This document shows positions 44,061 to 55,791 of a stretch of 64,000 bases of DNA, piece by piece. A program made the translations under genes and the position numbers. Each line of letters begins with the position of its first letter. Position 1 is the first letter of the stretch. The stretch comes from Pyrenochaeta sp. MPI-SDFR-AT-0127 (lineage: Eukaryota > Ascomycota > Dothideomycetes > Pleosporales > Cucurbitariaceae): the NCBI GenBank assembly GCA_020747015.1, contig JAGTJM010000067.1, positions 113,179-177,178 on the forward strand. Reading direction: 5' to 3'. The notes beneath the pieces are model-generated. The model saw nothing but the letters and a program-made list of their open reading frames with translations, was not told the origin of the DNA and did no database searches.

Positions 44061-47000
44061 ACGGACTTAGTGTTTTGTAGTGCTTCACTTCAGCTATACC
44101 CCCAGGACCGGAAAACCATCTTTCAATCGGGAGGCAGGGCCGATAATAGTAAGAGCCTGGTTCCCTCTATTATAATTCTAGACTTTAACGTTCGTAGGTT
44201 GTTCTACTACGTCTGCGGAGGCTATAAGGACACAAATGGCATCTCTATCTATTTGCTGTGGTTTAATATGGATCGCAAAAGGGTTCTTCCGATATTTGAT
44301 TGTTTCTGGTGGCTGATGTGGCGCTGTCAACAACACACGGTTGCTTTCGCCTAGCCGGCTGCCTGAAACATCCTAAGTCCAGAGAGAAATGGCACCTCAA
44401 GACTTAGAAAGGGTCTAGATTGCTATGAGTGCAAAAGGTCTTTAGTGAGGATGCGTAGTTGGTTTAACAGAGGCTACAAATGCATTTAGGTTGCATGCGG
44501 TGGGTACATACACGGGAATTGCTCGTTCCCGACCATCGCCCCCGGCAAACACTGCCGCAATTGGAGCGTAGCAAGTGTGAATCTCAAAGGCAAACGAAGC
44601 CATGGCGGAGTTGCTATCCCTGCATCTGCTGCTCGCACATTGGCGGAGAGTGCCTCCTAGCCGGTCATCGCGTCTGCGCCTTGGAGGACAAAACAGGCCG
44701 GCGGCATAGTTGCATATATAGCAGCCTTGCGCTCTTGACACCTCGATAATCGATATTCTTGTCATTTGCCCTCTGGCTATGGAATCGACAGCGGTCCACC
44801 ATTCTCATCTTTGACAGCTTTAGGCTCGTTGGCGCCACCCCAACAGTAGTCATATTAGTCTCTGCGAGAGTCATCTTCTGTGTTTGGTTTCTCGCATTCA
44901 AATATATCCAGCGTACCCTTCCCTCAATGCTCCAATAAAGTCATCCATGACCTGCCCCTGACGGTTATACTTGACTACTAGACGTGTAGATGGGATTACT
45001 TCAGGCATGCTCGCGAACATGCTTCCCCTGAAGACTTTAGCTTCCATCCTGGCCTACATACTTTCGTAGCTTTATTGAGTAGCTAGAAACGCGAAGCCTC
45101 TTTTGAGAGTCGTGGCCGCACTCTTAAATGTAGGGAAAGCTCGATACACTTAAAACTATATCGAGACCCTAACATGTATCCCAACTACGGAATTCTATCC
45201 GGCGGATCTCTTTTCGTCTCAAACTACGACAAAGACTAAGTTACAGCCAGAGACAAATCTGATGACTTTGCGTGCCGTGTCGCCATAATGCAAAAGAGTG
45301 ACATGTTCTGCATAGAGCAACCTAAACTGATTTCTGACATCCAAGAAAGCATTAAGGGCATCAACGCCGAACCTGATGGCAACTCCGAATGCGTACAGCG
45401 TATTGAATTTGGTTTCATCATCTGCATGGTCGACGTCAAGGAGATCGCAAAAGATCATGTTCCCTTCGAAGCTTTTCTTAAATACTTCATGGTGATTGAG
45501 TCCACCGTCAGCGCCACCACCATCATGGCTACTTTGGCCCCCCTTGCCTATTACCAATCAAGTGGACCTACGCTAGTGCGCGCTTATATATGAACATGAA
45601 GAAGATTGCTAAGTAGCACGAACAGATAAGCAGAATGTAGGACGACGCACTGCAATTCATTCTCGACGAATGATATTAGCAAACGTCCTGTAGAACAAAC
45701 TTAACGAAATCCCGATCGGGGCATGAGAGAGTGAATTCGCTATGAGCAAAGTGCGTCGTAAAGAACCGATCCGCATCAATGTCTTTGGAAATGCGACTCG
45801 CAAGCACTGATCGGACAAGGAGATTCCCTGGGCGCTGGAAAAGTCACGCCACCTAACGCCTCTGCCGTCTATCGCACGGGCGATGTCCACTATCATCCCG
45901 AATCGTATCACGACCCTTGAGGTGCGACCCAGGAGTATTGTGTCCTAGAAGGTACCGACGACAAGATAGAAGGCCCATGAGGGTACTTTGGGTGGAGAGT
46001 TGCGAGAGATTCATTTGGTACCCCCTTCATCTGCACAATAGTGCACTATTAGATTAAAACAATTTTAACCAACTCCACCCCAAGCATGCGCTTAGCTAGA
46101 CTCAAAAAAAGGCTACCATTACCGTCCTCGCCGCCTTTTACTGCAAGCTTGTTAACCCCCGGGAGAAACCGGGGGTGGGCACGTAAGTTGAAGAGGCCCG
46201 TATATATACAAGCTACGCCAAAGGAGAAGTGAGAGGCGGTTTTTATTGAAATGAGATCCATATGACAACACCTGAGACAACGACGCAGGGAGAATGACAG
46301 AGTGCTAAGACAAGGAAAAGATTTCACTACGATATGTATCAGATATCCAGAACCATATCAGGGAAAGGAATGAATCTCATTAATGATGATCTCATCCGCA
46401 CTTGCATTAGCGTTTCCTCCCCGCTGTCTGATTCCACCATTAATCCATCAATCCATCTTCAATTCTTCATCCTATGCCTCGAAGCCACACCTGTCGTCCT
46501 CCAATCCAGTCGCGCAGTACGTATAACCGACCAATGTAGAAACGAGTTTGAGACAAATGAATTTCTTACAATATCTTTGGTAGGAAGGAGGAAGAGGGAG
46601 AAAGCTCAACAGCGTCGTCGTCCTGTCGCGGTGTTGTCTTCTTTCGTTTCATCTTCTTTCTTTACCCCCACACACTCTCTCTTCGGATTCAGCTATACCC
46701 ACCAGTCCCCACTTTACGGCCTTCGGCTTCACCTTTTGCTTGCCCACAGTCCTCCTGCTTGTCGTCAGATTGAAGACAATGTCCTTCGGCCGCACGACTG
46801 CAAGATCGAAAACAATCGGTTCCGGTTCGACGACGAGGTTTTGTTTGTTGGAGCAGAAAAGGTGGGGGCATTTGAACATGACGCCATTGGGGCGCTGGAC
46901 GGGCATGTAAGCAGGTTAGGTGCTTATGGTGTGAGTAAGGGGCGAGACGCATTGTGCTGTTGATTATCGTCATTGTTGACAAATGTGGAGACGAATATAT

Positions 47001-47384
47001 GATATGAGAGGGCTGAGTTATTGACCTTGATATTATAGTTGTATATCATGGTTGTCGTCGATACTATAACGCTCAAGTCTAGATGTTCATGGTTGCAAGC
47101 GCGGCACTGGCATTAACTTTACAAAAACCTACTAGCTACCTCACTTTCCAACGACTTCCAACAGGCACGACGGAGTCCCCTAACATGTGTTTCGAGAAAT
47201 CTAGACTTCCTCATAATTTAGACTTTGTGGTAGCACAGTATCGTGATCGCTCGCACACATGACCTTTATGTTCCAGTCTCCAGACACCTTCAAGCCCCCC
47301 TGCACAGCACATTCCCGCACAGCAACAAACGCGTAACAATACAAACGATCACACGGTTATGCGGGGATTTACCTCATAGAATGG
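44061..47384. other. 3.3-kb stretch without a securely supported gene
   Basis: Several frames of 80-209 codons occur on both strands but overlap antisense. A 209-codon forward frame at 46334-46963 begins with ATG yet has no motif and is opposed by an 85-codon reverse frame (46906-46649, MPVQRPNGVMFKCPHLFCSN) that looks equally protein-like. A 112-codon reverse frame at 45557-45219 (MIFCDLLDVDHADDETKF) opposes a forward frame at 45288-45593. I cannot decide which, if any, are genes. A GC-rich hairpin lies at 46155-46176. Confidence 0.35.
46155..46176. repeat. Short GC-rich inverted repeat (hairpin)
   Basis: ACCCCCGG, then 6 bases (GAGAAA), then CCGGGGGT: a perfect 8-bp inverted repeat, striking because the surrounding sequence is AT-rich. 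It could form a stable RNA or DNA hairpin. It is too short to classify and is not linked to any gene I can name. Confidence 0.6.
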
Positions 47385-47858
47385 CTAGTTAAAATTCATC
47401 TGGTTCCGCACTTGGGGCCCGCGCAGTGTGTGTGTTCGAATACGAGCTTCTTCGTACACCGGACCTAGCCGTTCTATTGGCAAGGAGAATTCCGTGGCCC
47501 GCAAAAGGCCCGAAGATCCAAGCGAAACATCAACTTTTCTGGTTCGGTCCGCTAGGTGCCCTATGCAGATGCGTTTCAAAATCTGTTTAACAAATTGGAG
47601 ATAGGAGAGCTCAGGCAATAGCGTGTGTAGGTCCAATAAGAACGAGACGTCTTGATGGCGCTTTGACGTTGTGCTCAATGCAGAGAACTTTTGGGCGGTG
47701 GGTAGTGGCTCAATTGAGTGGCTGAATCGGCTGTTTGGCGCCACCAATGCAGCTTGCTGTTTTAGGTTTTGATCATCGAGACTTGCCGAAACGCGAGCGA
47801 TGCGAGTGGAATCCGGTATGCTAGAGATCTACGCTCTGCGGCTGATAGGAGACGCCAT
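47385..47858 (-). pseudogene. Short unknown gene with an early in-frame TAG
   Basis: A reverse-strand ATG at 47858 (MASPISRRA) is followed after nine codons by TAG at 47831-47829. The same frame then stays open for ~148 codons to a stop at 47385. The text after the stop is protein-like (SSIPDSTRIARVSASLDDQN, DVSFLLDLHTLLPELSYLQF, LADRTRKVDVSLG) and continues the frame exactly, so a CAG to TAG nonsense change in an otherwise intact ~157-residue gene is the simplest reading. An alternative is initiation at a later site; no in-frame ATG occurs until very late. I do not recognise the family. Confidence 0.4.
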
Positions 47859-48348
47859 GTTGATATTTCGTCTCTCACCCTTTTCGGAATTATTTCAATC
47901 CTCGGATGTGGAAAACTTTCTCCGCTTTGAGCCAAGCACAGATTAGAAGGAATCTGTGAGAACGCTACCCCGTTCTACAGTTAAATCTTGCCTCACTCAG
48001 AGCCTAGCATCAGAAGTCAGAGCCAACTAACAATACAGATATGTGAATGGAGATAAGCGAAATAAAGGTTGACGATCTATTGATGCGGCAGTTCTCTCGG
48101 CTCTATTAAACAAAGTCATCTGGTACTCAAACGGCCAAATCCGTTACCATGAGTCGATCAACCTATTGACATTTGAGTTCTTGGTTTAGATCGTCGGTCT
48201 GCTGGCAAAGGTAAGGTACGCTCCACCGAGATATGAACCCTATATATCCTCTCAACGCTCAATAGCTTTCTTCTTACGAAAGTGTCTGCTATTTAATACA
48301 TATCAGTTGATCAGCGGCACAAGTTTCAACGTCTCAAATCCTCTAAAT
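47859..48348. other. Intergenic region with promoter of the 7-TM gene
   Basis: About 490 bases with no gene. A TATATATC element near 48240-48247 is ~105 bp upstream of the 7-TM protein ATG and may be its TATA box. Confidence 0.4.
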
Positions 48349-49705
48349 ATGGAGCTTTTTTCTATCTTTTTCGGCGCCTTTCTTGGATTGTTTGTGCCTA
48401 CATCAGGGAAAGCAATGCAACAGACTTGGAGCATATGGCAACGAACACGAAGCCTTAGAAATGTTTACCTCTACATGATATGGGTAGAAGCGATAGTGAA
48501 TCTAATATTTGCTCTTGTGACTTATCTGTACTTGTGTAAAGTAATTCAGCCAAGGTAAGTTGACAACCTTTTATATAGCTGGTGCTGCGTATACACCGCC
48601 TTTCAGAAGCCTCAGCTAATTGGAACCTGCAAGTCTTCCTTTCTACTTCGGTACCGGTAGGTCATATATTTAATCGATTCTGAAGGAACGGACTAAATTC
48701 TATGGGCACTAATATAATATAGTAACACTATGGGCATTTCAGACCCAACTCCTTCCACAAATCATCGCCAATCGTGTCAGCTTGATCATGGTTGACAAGA
48801 AGAAAGCCCGGTCACTCAAATGGGTTCTCTTTCTCCTCATTAGCGCCGTTAACGTCTCGGTCTATTGTATATGGATTCCTGCACACATGGGAACAAGCCC
48901 GGTCTTCATCACCCTCAACCTCATCTGGGAACGTGTCGAGAAAACTTTCTTCCTCATCGTTGATTTAGGACTTAATTTGTACTTCTTATATTTGGTACGG
49001 TATAGGCTTATTGCGAACGGTCTGACGAAGTATATGCCACTTTTTAAATTCAATGTGGTAATTGTCTTCATCTCCACATCTATGGACATATTGCTCCTTG
49101 GGCTGCTGAGCTTGCCGGACGGCTACGCGTAAGTATCTACTTGACCCCATTCATTAACCTTCCTCCCTTACCAACGCCCTCTCCTATGCTCGCGTTCTTT
49201 CGTTGTCTTGTATTCTGTATCTCGTTGAACTCGAAACTAATAACATTCCTTCAGCTACGTTCAATTTGCTCCCGTCGCTTACATCATCAAACTTAACATT
49301 GAACTCACCATGGCGGTCCTTATCTCGAAGGTTGTGCGCAGCAGTTCTGATCGAAAGGACGAATGGTACTCTAAGGAGAATCGTACACCAAATGGCACCC
49401 ACCTCACCAATCGCTCCACCACTGGAGCTCCGATGCCGCAAAGAGACAGCTTCTTTTCTAGTTCGTGTAGGAAGAAAACAAACACCTGTGAAAAGAAGAC
49501 AAGTAGTCCTTGGCCCACCTTTTATTGCGAGCAGGGTCAGGATAGAACTATTGCGACGGCAGTAACGACAGTAGCGGAATGTGGTGAGGATAGCTTTAAG
49601 GGCGAACACAGGGAAGAAGGCATTATGAAGACAGTAACGATGGCCGTTAGAACAGAGGATAGGGAAGGTAGAGAAGATTGTAATAATTCGGCGAGGTTAA
49701 CTTAG
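48349..49705 (+). CDS. Seven-transmembrane protein of unknown function, 361 aa, four exons
   Basis: Exons 48349-48554, 48634-48656 (only 23 nt), 48723-49128 and 49255-49705; introns of 79, 66 and 126 nt with GT..AG ends. 1086 nt in total with all phases consistent. Seven hydrophobic segments are visible: ELFSIFFGAFLGLFVP; YLYMIWVEAIVNLIFALVTY; FYFGTVTLWAFQTQLLPQII; WVLFLLISAVNVSVYCIWIP; TFFLIVDLGLNLYFLYLV; FNVVIVFISTSMDILLLGLL; and QFAPVAYIIKLNIELTMAVL. They are followed by a ~120-residue hydrophilic Ser/Thr/Lys-rich tail. This topology and the WxQTQ..PQIIxNR loop recall a large Pezizomycotina family of GPCR-like integral membrane proteins without assigned ligands. It lacks the N-terminal CFEM domain of many Pth11-type receptors. 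Function unknown; a receptor role is inference from topology. Confidence 0.82.
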
Positions 49706-50962
49706 AAGTAATTCTAAGCTAGTAAGGTGGCCGCCTTAGGTGTATACAGATTTAGTGCTATAGATAGTATACTAGTGTACAGCGTAGCTATTTTAGATTC
49801 TACCCAGACTAAGAGTACTTAAACTAAAATAGAGCTAGTGTAGCTTAGTTCGTTTAGCGATATATACAAGGGCGAGGAGTTAAGGAAGGAGAGATATTAG
49901 TTAATTATTAATACACATTGTAGGTAGAACTTCCTCTGGTGAGAGGTAACTATACTATATATTCGAACTGTCTCTAGTTTTCTACGTACGGGATAGGTTT
50001 TCTTATATAGGGGTAGTAGAGCTTTAGTCTTACGGCCTCAGCTCTATTATCATGTGATCGCGCGTAGGGTAATATTACGTAACTGCATATAATAGTCTTA
50101 CTATACGGCGTACGTAAACACATTATAATATATAGTAAATCTTAACTTACTTATCTTTTCTTATCTATAGAGACCTCTTAATATTATAGCGAAATAAGTA
50201 TCTACCTAAAGAAAGTAATTAGCTTTAATCCTTCTACTTCTACATAATAATAGTAATGCTTCCAAAAGATAACACTGATTCATGCCCTATGAATACAACT
50301 CCCCTTACTTAGCTAGTCAACTGCCTGAAGAAGAGTAGAGATAGGTGAACCTCTATACCGTTGTATGCGCTTGCGAATTAGCGTCGATTGGACCTCTATT
50401 TTGCGTGCGTTGCTTGGTGTTTCAGATTCCTGTAGGGTAGCATCTGGGAATAGAGGTAGTACAGAACAATTAATCTCGATATAATCGTCATCACCAGTTC
50501 GAAGTTGCGCTCATCTGTCAGCTCAAGGAACGCAACATTTTCATTTTCAGATTAGTAAGATCTGGGCCATGAATGAATCTGTAGGCGTAGTTGTCAAACA
50601 AGGCAGTTTGTAGAGTGGAGAGGGAGGATGCAGCGCGCGAGACGCGACAAGCCACAGGCGAGAACAGGTGTTTTGATTGTTTCATAAAGATTTAAATCCA
50701 AGTAATGTTATAATACACAGGGAGTGACCCCTGGGAGAGAAGAGCGTCAAGATAGGCGATGAAGGCAGTGGTCATGTGACTAATGTTTCACCGTGACCAA
50801 TAAGCATAACTGTTTAGTCTTCAGACTCCGCATTACAATAGCATAACTCTTACAACTCCCAAGGTTTAACAAGGAGAAGTGATATGCTAGTATATTGACA
50901 CGGAAACGTATTTCGCTGCCCTCAAGAATCTGGCGTTACGTCGAAGTCGAGAAACGGTTCTT
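49706..50962. repeat. AT-rich RIP-like repeat remnant and gene-free flank
   Basis: From about 49730 to 50290 the sequence is very AT-rich and TpA-rich with almost no open frame, starting abruptly after the 7-TM gene; it resembles the islands at 43550 and 55792. From 50300 to 50962 composition returns to normal with no gene visible, apart from the 3' flank of the secreted hydrolase. No terminal repeats could be paired. Confidence 0.45.
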
Positions 50963-52036
50963 TTAGCGCCGGAAGCTGACACTGACATTAGCTGCGCTGA
51001 GGCTGGTGTGAAAGAAGTTGGCGAGCTTTCCAAATGGGATGAGCTCCGTCCGGTCGTAAAGATCAACATGGCCAGCGCCTTTCACCCAAATCAGCTCCTT
51101 TGGATGACCTGCAAGGTAATAGGCGTCCTCGGCGAACTCGCGCGAGTGCGCCTCAGTGCCTGCGACGAACATGACTGGACGCGGCTGTATGATATCCATG
51201 CCATTCAATGGCCAGTAGTTTGTCATCCTCGTTACAGATGAGAGCGTCGGATATGTGGTGAGAATGGGCGCTGAGCCTTCGGGCGTGTACTCACCACGCG
51301 AAGTGCGGTAGAAGTCGAAGAACTCCCTATCGATTTCAGTCGAGTTCGCCGTGATCCTCTGGGGGGTGCCACCAGTGTAAGCTGTCTCGCCGCCGTCGAC
51401 CTCGGTTTGTCGCTGCTGCGCTCCCATGGCAATCATCGCCTGGCGTTGCTGAAAGCTTATCGCATTCCGCATGCCTTCGCGGGAAGCAGCGCCCATATCG
51501 TACATGCTCACGGTCGCGAGGGCCTTCATGCGAGTGTCAATCTTCGCCGCACTAATTACCCAGGAACCGCTGCCGCAGATGCCAAGGACACCAATCCGCT
51601 CGCGATCGACGTAGTCCTGTAGAGTGAGATAGTCTACTGCCGCGCTGAACGACTCTGCATACATGTCCGGCAACACCGCGTTTCGCGGCTCACCGTCGCT
51701 AGCGCCCCAGTACGCGGGGTCGATAGAAATCGTGACGAAGCCCTGCTCAGCCAACTTCGTGGCGTAGAGGTTCGCGCTCTGCTCCTTGACTGCGCCGAAG
51801 GGGGGGCCGACGACGATGGCCGATGCGTTGATACTGCGATCAAGGTTGTTGGGGATGAAGAGATTGCCCGCGATAGTCATCTGGAATTGATTTCGGAAGG
51901 TGATTGGCTCGGCTGTGACATTGTTGCTAACGTAGAAGTTATCGGCTCCGAAGGACATATTTTGCGCTGTTACAATCATTGCACTGGCAATCATAGTGAC
52001 GCCAAGCGCGGCGATGTTGCGTCCGACCATGTTCAT
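50963..52036 (-). CDS. Secreted alpha/beta hydrolase, dienelactone-hydrolase-like (YcjY type), 357 aa
   Basis: Single exon from ATG 52036. It has a signal peptide (RNIAALGVTMIASAMIVTAQ). The fold elements are AGNLFIPNNLD, AIVVGPPFGAVKEQSANLYA (an oxyanion-side PPxGxxKEQ block), GFVTISIDPAYWGASDGEPR, and a nucleophile elbow LGICGSGSW with Cys154 at the nucleophile position, as in dienelactone-hydrolase-like enzymes. The acid strand PVMFVAGTEAHSREFAED and the histidine loop WVKGAGHVDLYDR (His in GAGHVDL) follow. This arrangement matches a bacterial/fungal hydrolase group typified by YcjY. The substrate is unknown; ester or lactone hydrolysis outside the cell is inferred. Lack of introns and a high-GC, bacterial-like sequence set it apart from its neighbours. 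The catalytic residues are intact. Confidence 0.88.
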   Translation of the reverse strand: MNMVGRNIAALGVTMIASAMIVTAQNMSFGADNFYVSNNVTAEPITFRNQFQMTIAGNLFIPNNLDRSINASAIVVGPPFGAVKEQSANLYATKLAEQGFVTISIDPAYWGASDGEPRNAVLPDMYAESFSAAVDYLTLQDYVDRERIGVLGICGSGSWVISAAKIDTRMKALATVSMYDMGAASREGMRNAISFQQRQAMIAMGAQQRQTEVDGGETAYTGGTPQRITANSTEIDREFFDFYRTSRGEYTPEGSAPILTTYPTLSSVTRMTNYWPLNGMDIIQPRPVMFVAGTEAHSREFAEDAYYLAGHPKELIWVKGAGHVDLYDRTELIPFGKLANFFHTSLSAANVSVSFRR

Positions 52037-54532
52037 GGTGCTGATGTGGATGGCTTGTAGTACGTTCCTGTATAGAGGTAGGTGTGAATGGTTGGTGATG
52101 ATGCTGCTTCTCTACTTGGCGACATATTGCTGGTCTTATAGCTCACGCGGTGGGTAACAGGACTTTGCTCAGCCACGGTGTACGTAGTGGTATCGGCAGA
52201 AGTTTCTGTTGAAGTTAGCACCGAGATTGAAGGTACAACGCGCCTTCCAAGGTCCATTGCCAAGTCATTGGCATGCCACAAGATGACAGGACAGGATCAG
52301 TACGACTGACCTTAAACAAAGTTTTAGTATATTGAACGTCATGCGAACAGCGGTGTAATGCGAGGGACCCTACGTCCAGGCGCCATGGGAAGAGCACAGG
52401 ACAGGATATCGACCATACAAAGACAGCATCTTGTCCTCGATTATTGGAAATTGACCAGGGCTTAAGCACCAATGCCTGCTTTCCAACTGTATCGTCCGCT
52501 CTTTATGACAGGGCCGAGCTTGTCGTTGCATTGAGAGTGATCGCTCTTGGCAATTGATGATGTGGTAGTCTGCAACCGGCTGACATGTTAAATCCGCCCG
52601 ACCCTAATTCGCGTTCGGTAAAACTTGTTGCATGCTCAATCCCTCTACCTCCGATGCGCCATGACGTGGAATGGCTAAGCAGAGTCGAAGGCAAAGCGTA
52701 CAAGATGAATCAGATCGGGGAGAAATTCAGATAGCACACACGATGACTAACGATCATAGCCTTGCACGCACCGTCCTTAAGCTCTAGGCAAATAAATTTC
52801 ACGAAGACTGTATCTGTCAGATTGTTCCCAAGAAATTAAGAACAAAATTCGCTATGTGGAAGAAATGCGGTTAAGACTTCAAGCTACCAGCCCAGACTAG
52901 CGAGCCGACCGACACACATGGGGAAGACGACCAGTATGAGATGGTAAGGCGGTCGCAGTCACTTCGCTTGCCGAGCAAGTCTTCTCAACTGACGACAATT
53001 CGGCTTTCACGCAAGCCCATGGTGACGTAGAAAGTAAGGTAAGGCTCAACCACTAGAGGGGCCTAAAGAGTTCAATAGTAGAGCCATACTACTATACTCT
53101 AGTAGATTAGAAAAGACGGATTGTCCAATCCACGCTAGATCGGAGTTAACGCCATTTTGGAAGGACTTAGATAGATTAGTGTTTTCTGATCCGCCTATAT
53201 TTCGCACTAGCATAATTAAGGTCATGAATTATAAGATTTCGCGCTAATGCAACCGGCTGACATCAAAGTGCTAGTCAAGAACGTCTTACCTGATTCCTCG
53301 ACTTCATGGTAAACGAGAGTCTTACCTTTGTCGGTAACTCCCCTCTGAAAGATCATAGTCCGGATGCGTAGCTGTCTTCTCTAGCTAAATAATGTTGCGG
53401 CCCTAAGATTACGGGGTCAGGACAAGCTTATGTATAGAAGCTGCGCTTGCGATTGTTAATATCCTTCTCATACACAGGGTGCCTGCTGGATGCGCGTGTC
53501 GAGATTCATGCAGGGTCTTCTTAAACATCAGCTGAAATGCGAACCAATCTAACTAAGGGCAAGCGGCGCGGCAATGAAGACCAAGTAGATCGAGCCCTGC
53601 ACAATGCGAACCATAGGGGGCGACAAAATTCCCATCTTAGCCAAAGCAAACACTAAGGCTCCGAACCGCCGAAACAATTAATTTCGTCCGATGACCAGAC
53701 GGTGACAAGCAATTTTGAGAAAGGGCGACTGTCTATGGCGTCCCAGGGAATTCATGGATATGATAAAGCGACATCTGCATCGAGAACAGTTGCGGAATCA
53801 TAGGTCTCTAAAGATACGCTCAGTCGATGGGTTTCTAACCCATCTGTCTTCTCTTCAACAGCCTTGCTGAGATGCGATAGGTGAAGGAGAGATCTTAAGT
53901 CCGATTGAAGAATGTGGTTCCACGACTCGTCGATGTGCGGACACCGCGATGTAGATGGAGATAGCTAACAAATGTCTCGACGAAGGCAGAGATGCTGCTT
54001 GGGATGGTGAATAGGGTCTCCCTCAATACATGCATACCCAGAATCGGCAACCACTCACATCGATACACCACTATGAGTATATTTGAAGTCATCAAAGGCT
54101 GGGGCGAGTGGTCGACTTGTAGTGTTATGCTACCAGGCTGAATGTTCTACTGTCGACGCAGCTACGGTTACCTGCGTTACATAACAGTGCTTGCTAACGA
54201 TGGCCCACGGCCAGGATTTAAGTTGTTGCAGAACTACAAATTAAGGCACACGAAGATGGCCATGTGATTGTTTCATCATCCATGCTCCCCTTACACGAAT
54301 CCTCGGTTCAACGACCCGCTGCTACCGTCATATCGCACAATACAAGTCGCCCCCCTTCCTCTCTAGCTCTCATGCCGTCGTCAAGGCGGGTTCGCCTCCA
54401 CTTTTTGCGTTCTCAGTGTTTCGAAGGCTTGGAGGATGGTCAAGCTATGTGCCTCGACCCTGGGCTTGCTCGCCAACCATTCGCTCTCAATCGTCTTTTG
54501 AGCCTGAATATATCGTCCCGTCGTCCCTTTCG
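52037..54532. other. 2.5-kb gene-free stretch
   Basis: Upstream of the secreted hydrolase, reverse frames of 66-85 codons at 52033-52703 overlap without motifs. From 52700 to 54500 only short frames are seen. Composition fluctuates but is not as extreme as the RIP-like islands. I could not assign any feature. Confidence 0.35.
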
Positions 54533-55775
54533 CTAGAATTTTATGCTTTTACAAATGCCATCACCAGGATATGCAACTATGCCCACCGCAGCAGCCGATG
54601 TCTTCGAAACAAACCCCACCATACCCTTACCAAATCCCTTGACATACCCGAGTGTACCTTGATTCTTTCCAGATTCCTGTGTCTGCTTATAAGGGTCAGA
54701 GAAACCATCTGCTAGGCCGTAGACAAAGTTCCTTGCACCAACTTTGAAGCCACCCACAACCCCTGTTTACTTGGCCGTAATCTTTCACAGCTTCGCCGTA
54801 CAATTTAGGCACATTGCGAAAACCTTCGGTAGTGGCAAGTGGAAAATAGACTATGACACCCTTGTAAAAAGCAATAACGAGTCGTCCAGCATTCTTCGCG
54901 ACACCACCAGCTATTTTTCCAGCAACAGCCATCCCATCAGCATCCGATGATGATGATTTGGATCTAAAGTTCTTGAATTCTACGTACGGGTCAGCCACCA
55001 TGTTTGTCGCTGCTACGCCTATATCAGCTAGCACACCAAAGCAGGCGGATGCAGTACTCGTGACAGGGTCCCAGCGGATATTCTGGATGTGTAAAGGGTT
55101 TGACTTGTAGTTCTTTACGTCCGAGTGTTTAATCACTCGTTTTTCGATAAGAATACGAGCAGCTAGCTGCGAGAGACGTATAGAGCTTTTCCTATGAATA
55201 AACGACGCGACCGCCTTGGGGAGTATTTTACATTGCATATTTCCGAGAGGTAAATTTGCATGGAAGGACTGAACTACGGCGTTAACGCCGCATTCAGTTG
55301 CCATCTTCGAGGACAATGATTGTACTGCTAGTCTGGCTTCGTCGATTAGGAAAACGTCTATTGCTTTGGTGAGACTACTGGCATCTAGGCGCTTGTGCGG
55401 TATAGGATTTAGACCTGCGCCAGCAGCAGCGACCATGTTTGCCCCAGAACAACTGGTCTCCAAAGAACGGGACGATGACTGCAGAGCATTCATTGCGCAG
55501 CCCGAACGCCATCGTTCCTGCTCCGCAATGATGGACCACAACTGCGACGTGTTTGAAGAGTCACCCATGTGGACAATCGTCGAGAGGACATTGTCGTCAT
55601 CATCTGTTTTCGATAAATCACCCCCGAGATTGCTCCAGTCTCTTGAGACGATGGCCCGGATGCCCAACGAACGTACCACTTTGGTGATGTGCGAAGTCAG
55701 TGCCGACGGGTCGTCAATGACGATACTTCCAAAGCCAATTTACACTGGCCACAGGCCATCGCGGAGGAATCGACT
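54533..55775 (-). pseudogene. GT28-type sterol/UDP-glucosyltransferase pseudogene, split by an AT-rich element
   Basis: The reverse strand carries the C-terminal half of a sterol 3-beta-glucosyltransferase-like (GT28/GT1) protein in several frames. FGSIVIDDPSALTSHITK and SLGIRAIVSRDWSNLGGDLS are followed, in another frame, by VAVVVHHCGAGTMAFG and AVIVPFFGDQLFWG (the UDP-sugar-binding HHxGAGT region). After a return of frame come ANMVAAAGAG, NAVVQSFHANLPLG and KSSIRLSQLAARILIEKRV, then the family tail GFGKGMVGFVSKTSAAAVG in a third frame to the stop at 54533. At least three frameshifts (~55600, ~55445, ~54760), a TGA at 55561-55563 and a TAA at 55740-55742 kill it. Its 5' side abuts the terminal inverted repeat at 55776; sequence reading TWPALHRWADYLP just beyond the element (about 59508-59560) looks like the interrupted continuation. 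Confidence 0.8.
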
Positions 55776-55791
55776 CAGACTTGGGAACAAA
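55776..55791 (+). repeat. Left terminal inverted repeat
   Basis: CAGACTTGGGAACAAA, a perfect inverted match to 59492-59507. It marks the exact boundary between glucosyltransferase coding sequence and the AT-rich element. Confidence 0.85.

Noticed and set aside
45219..45593. Thioesterase-like reading of the reverse strand
   Set aside because: Only a short, vague resemblance in one frame with a stop soon after; the opposite strand is also open, so no call is justified.
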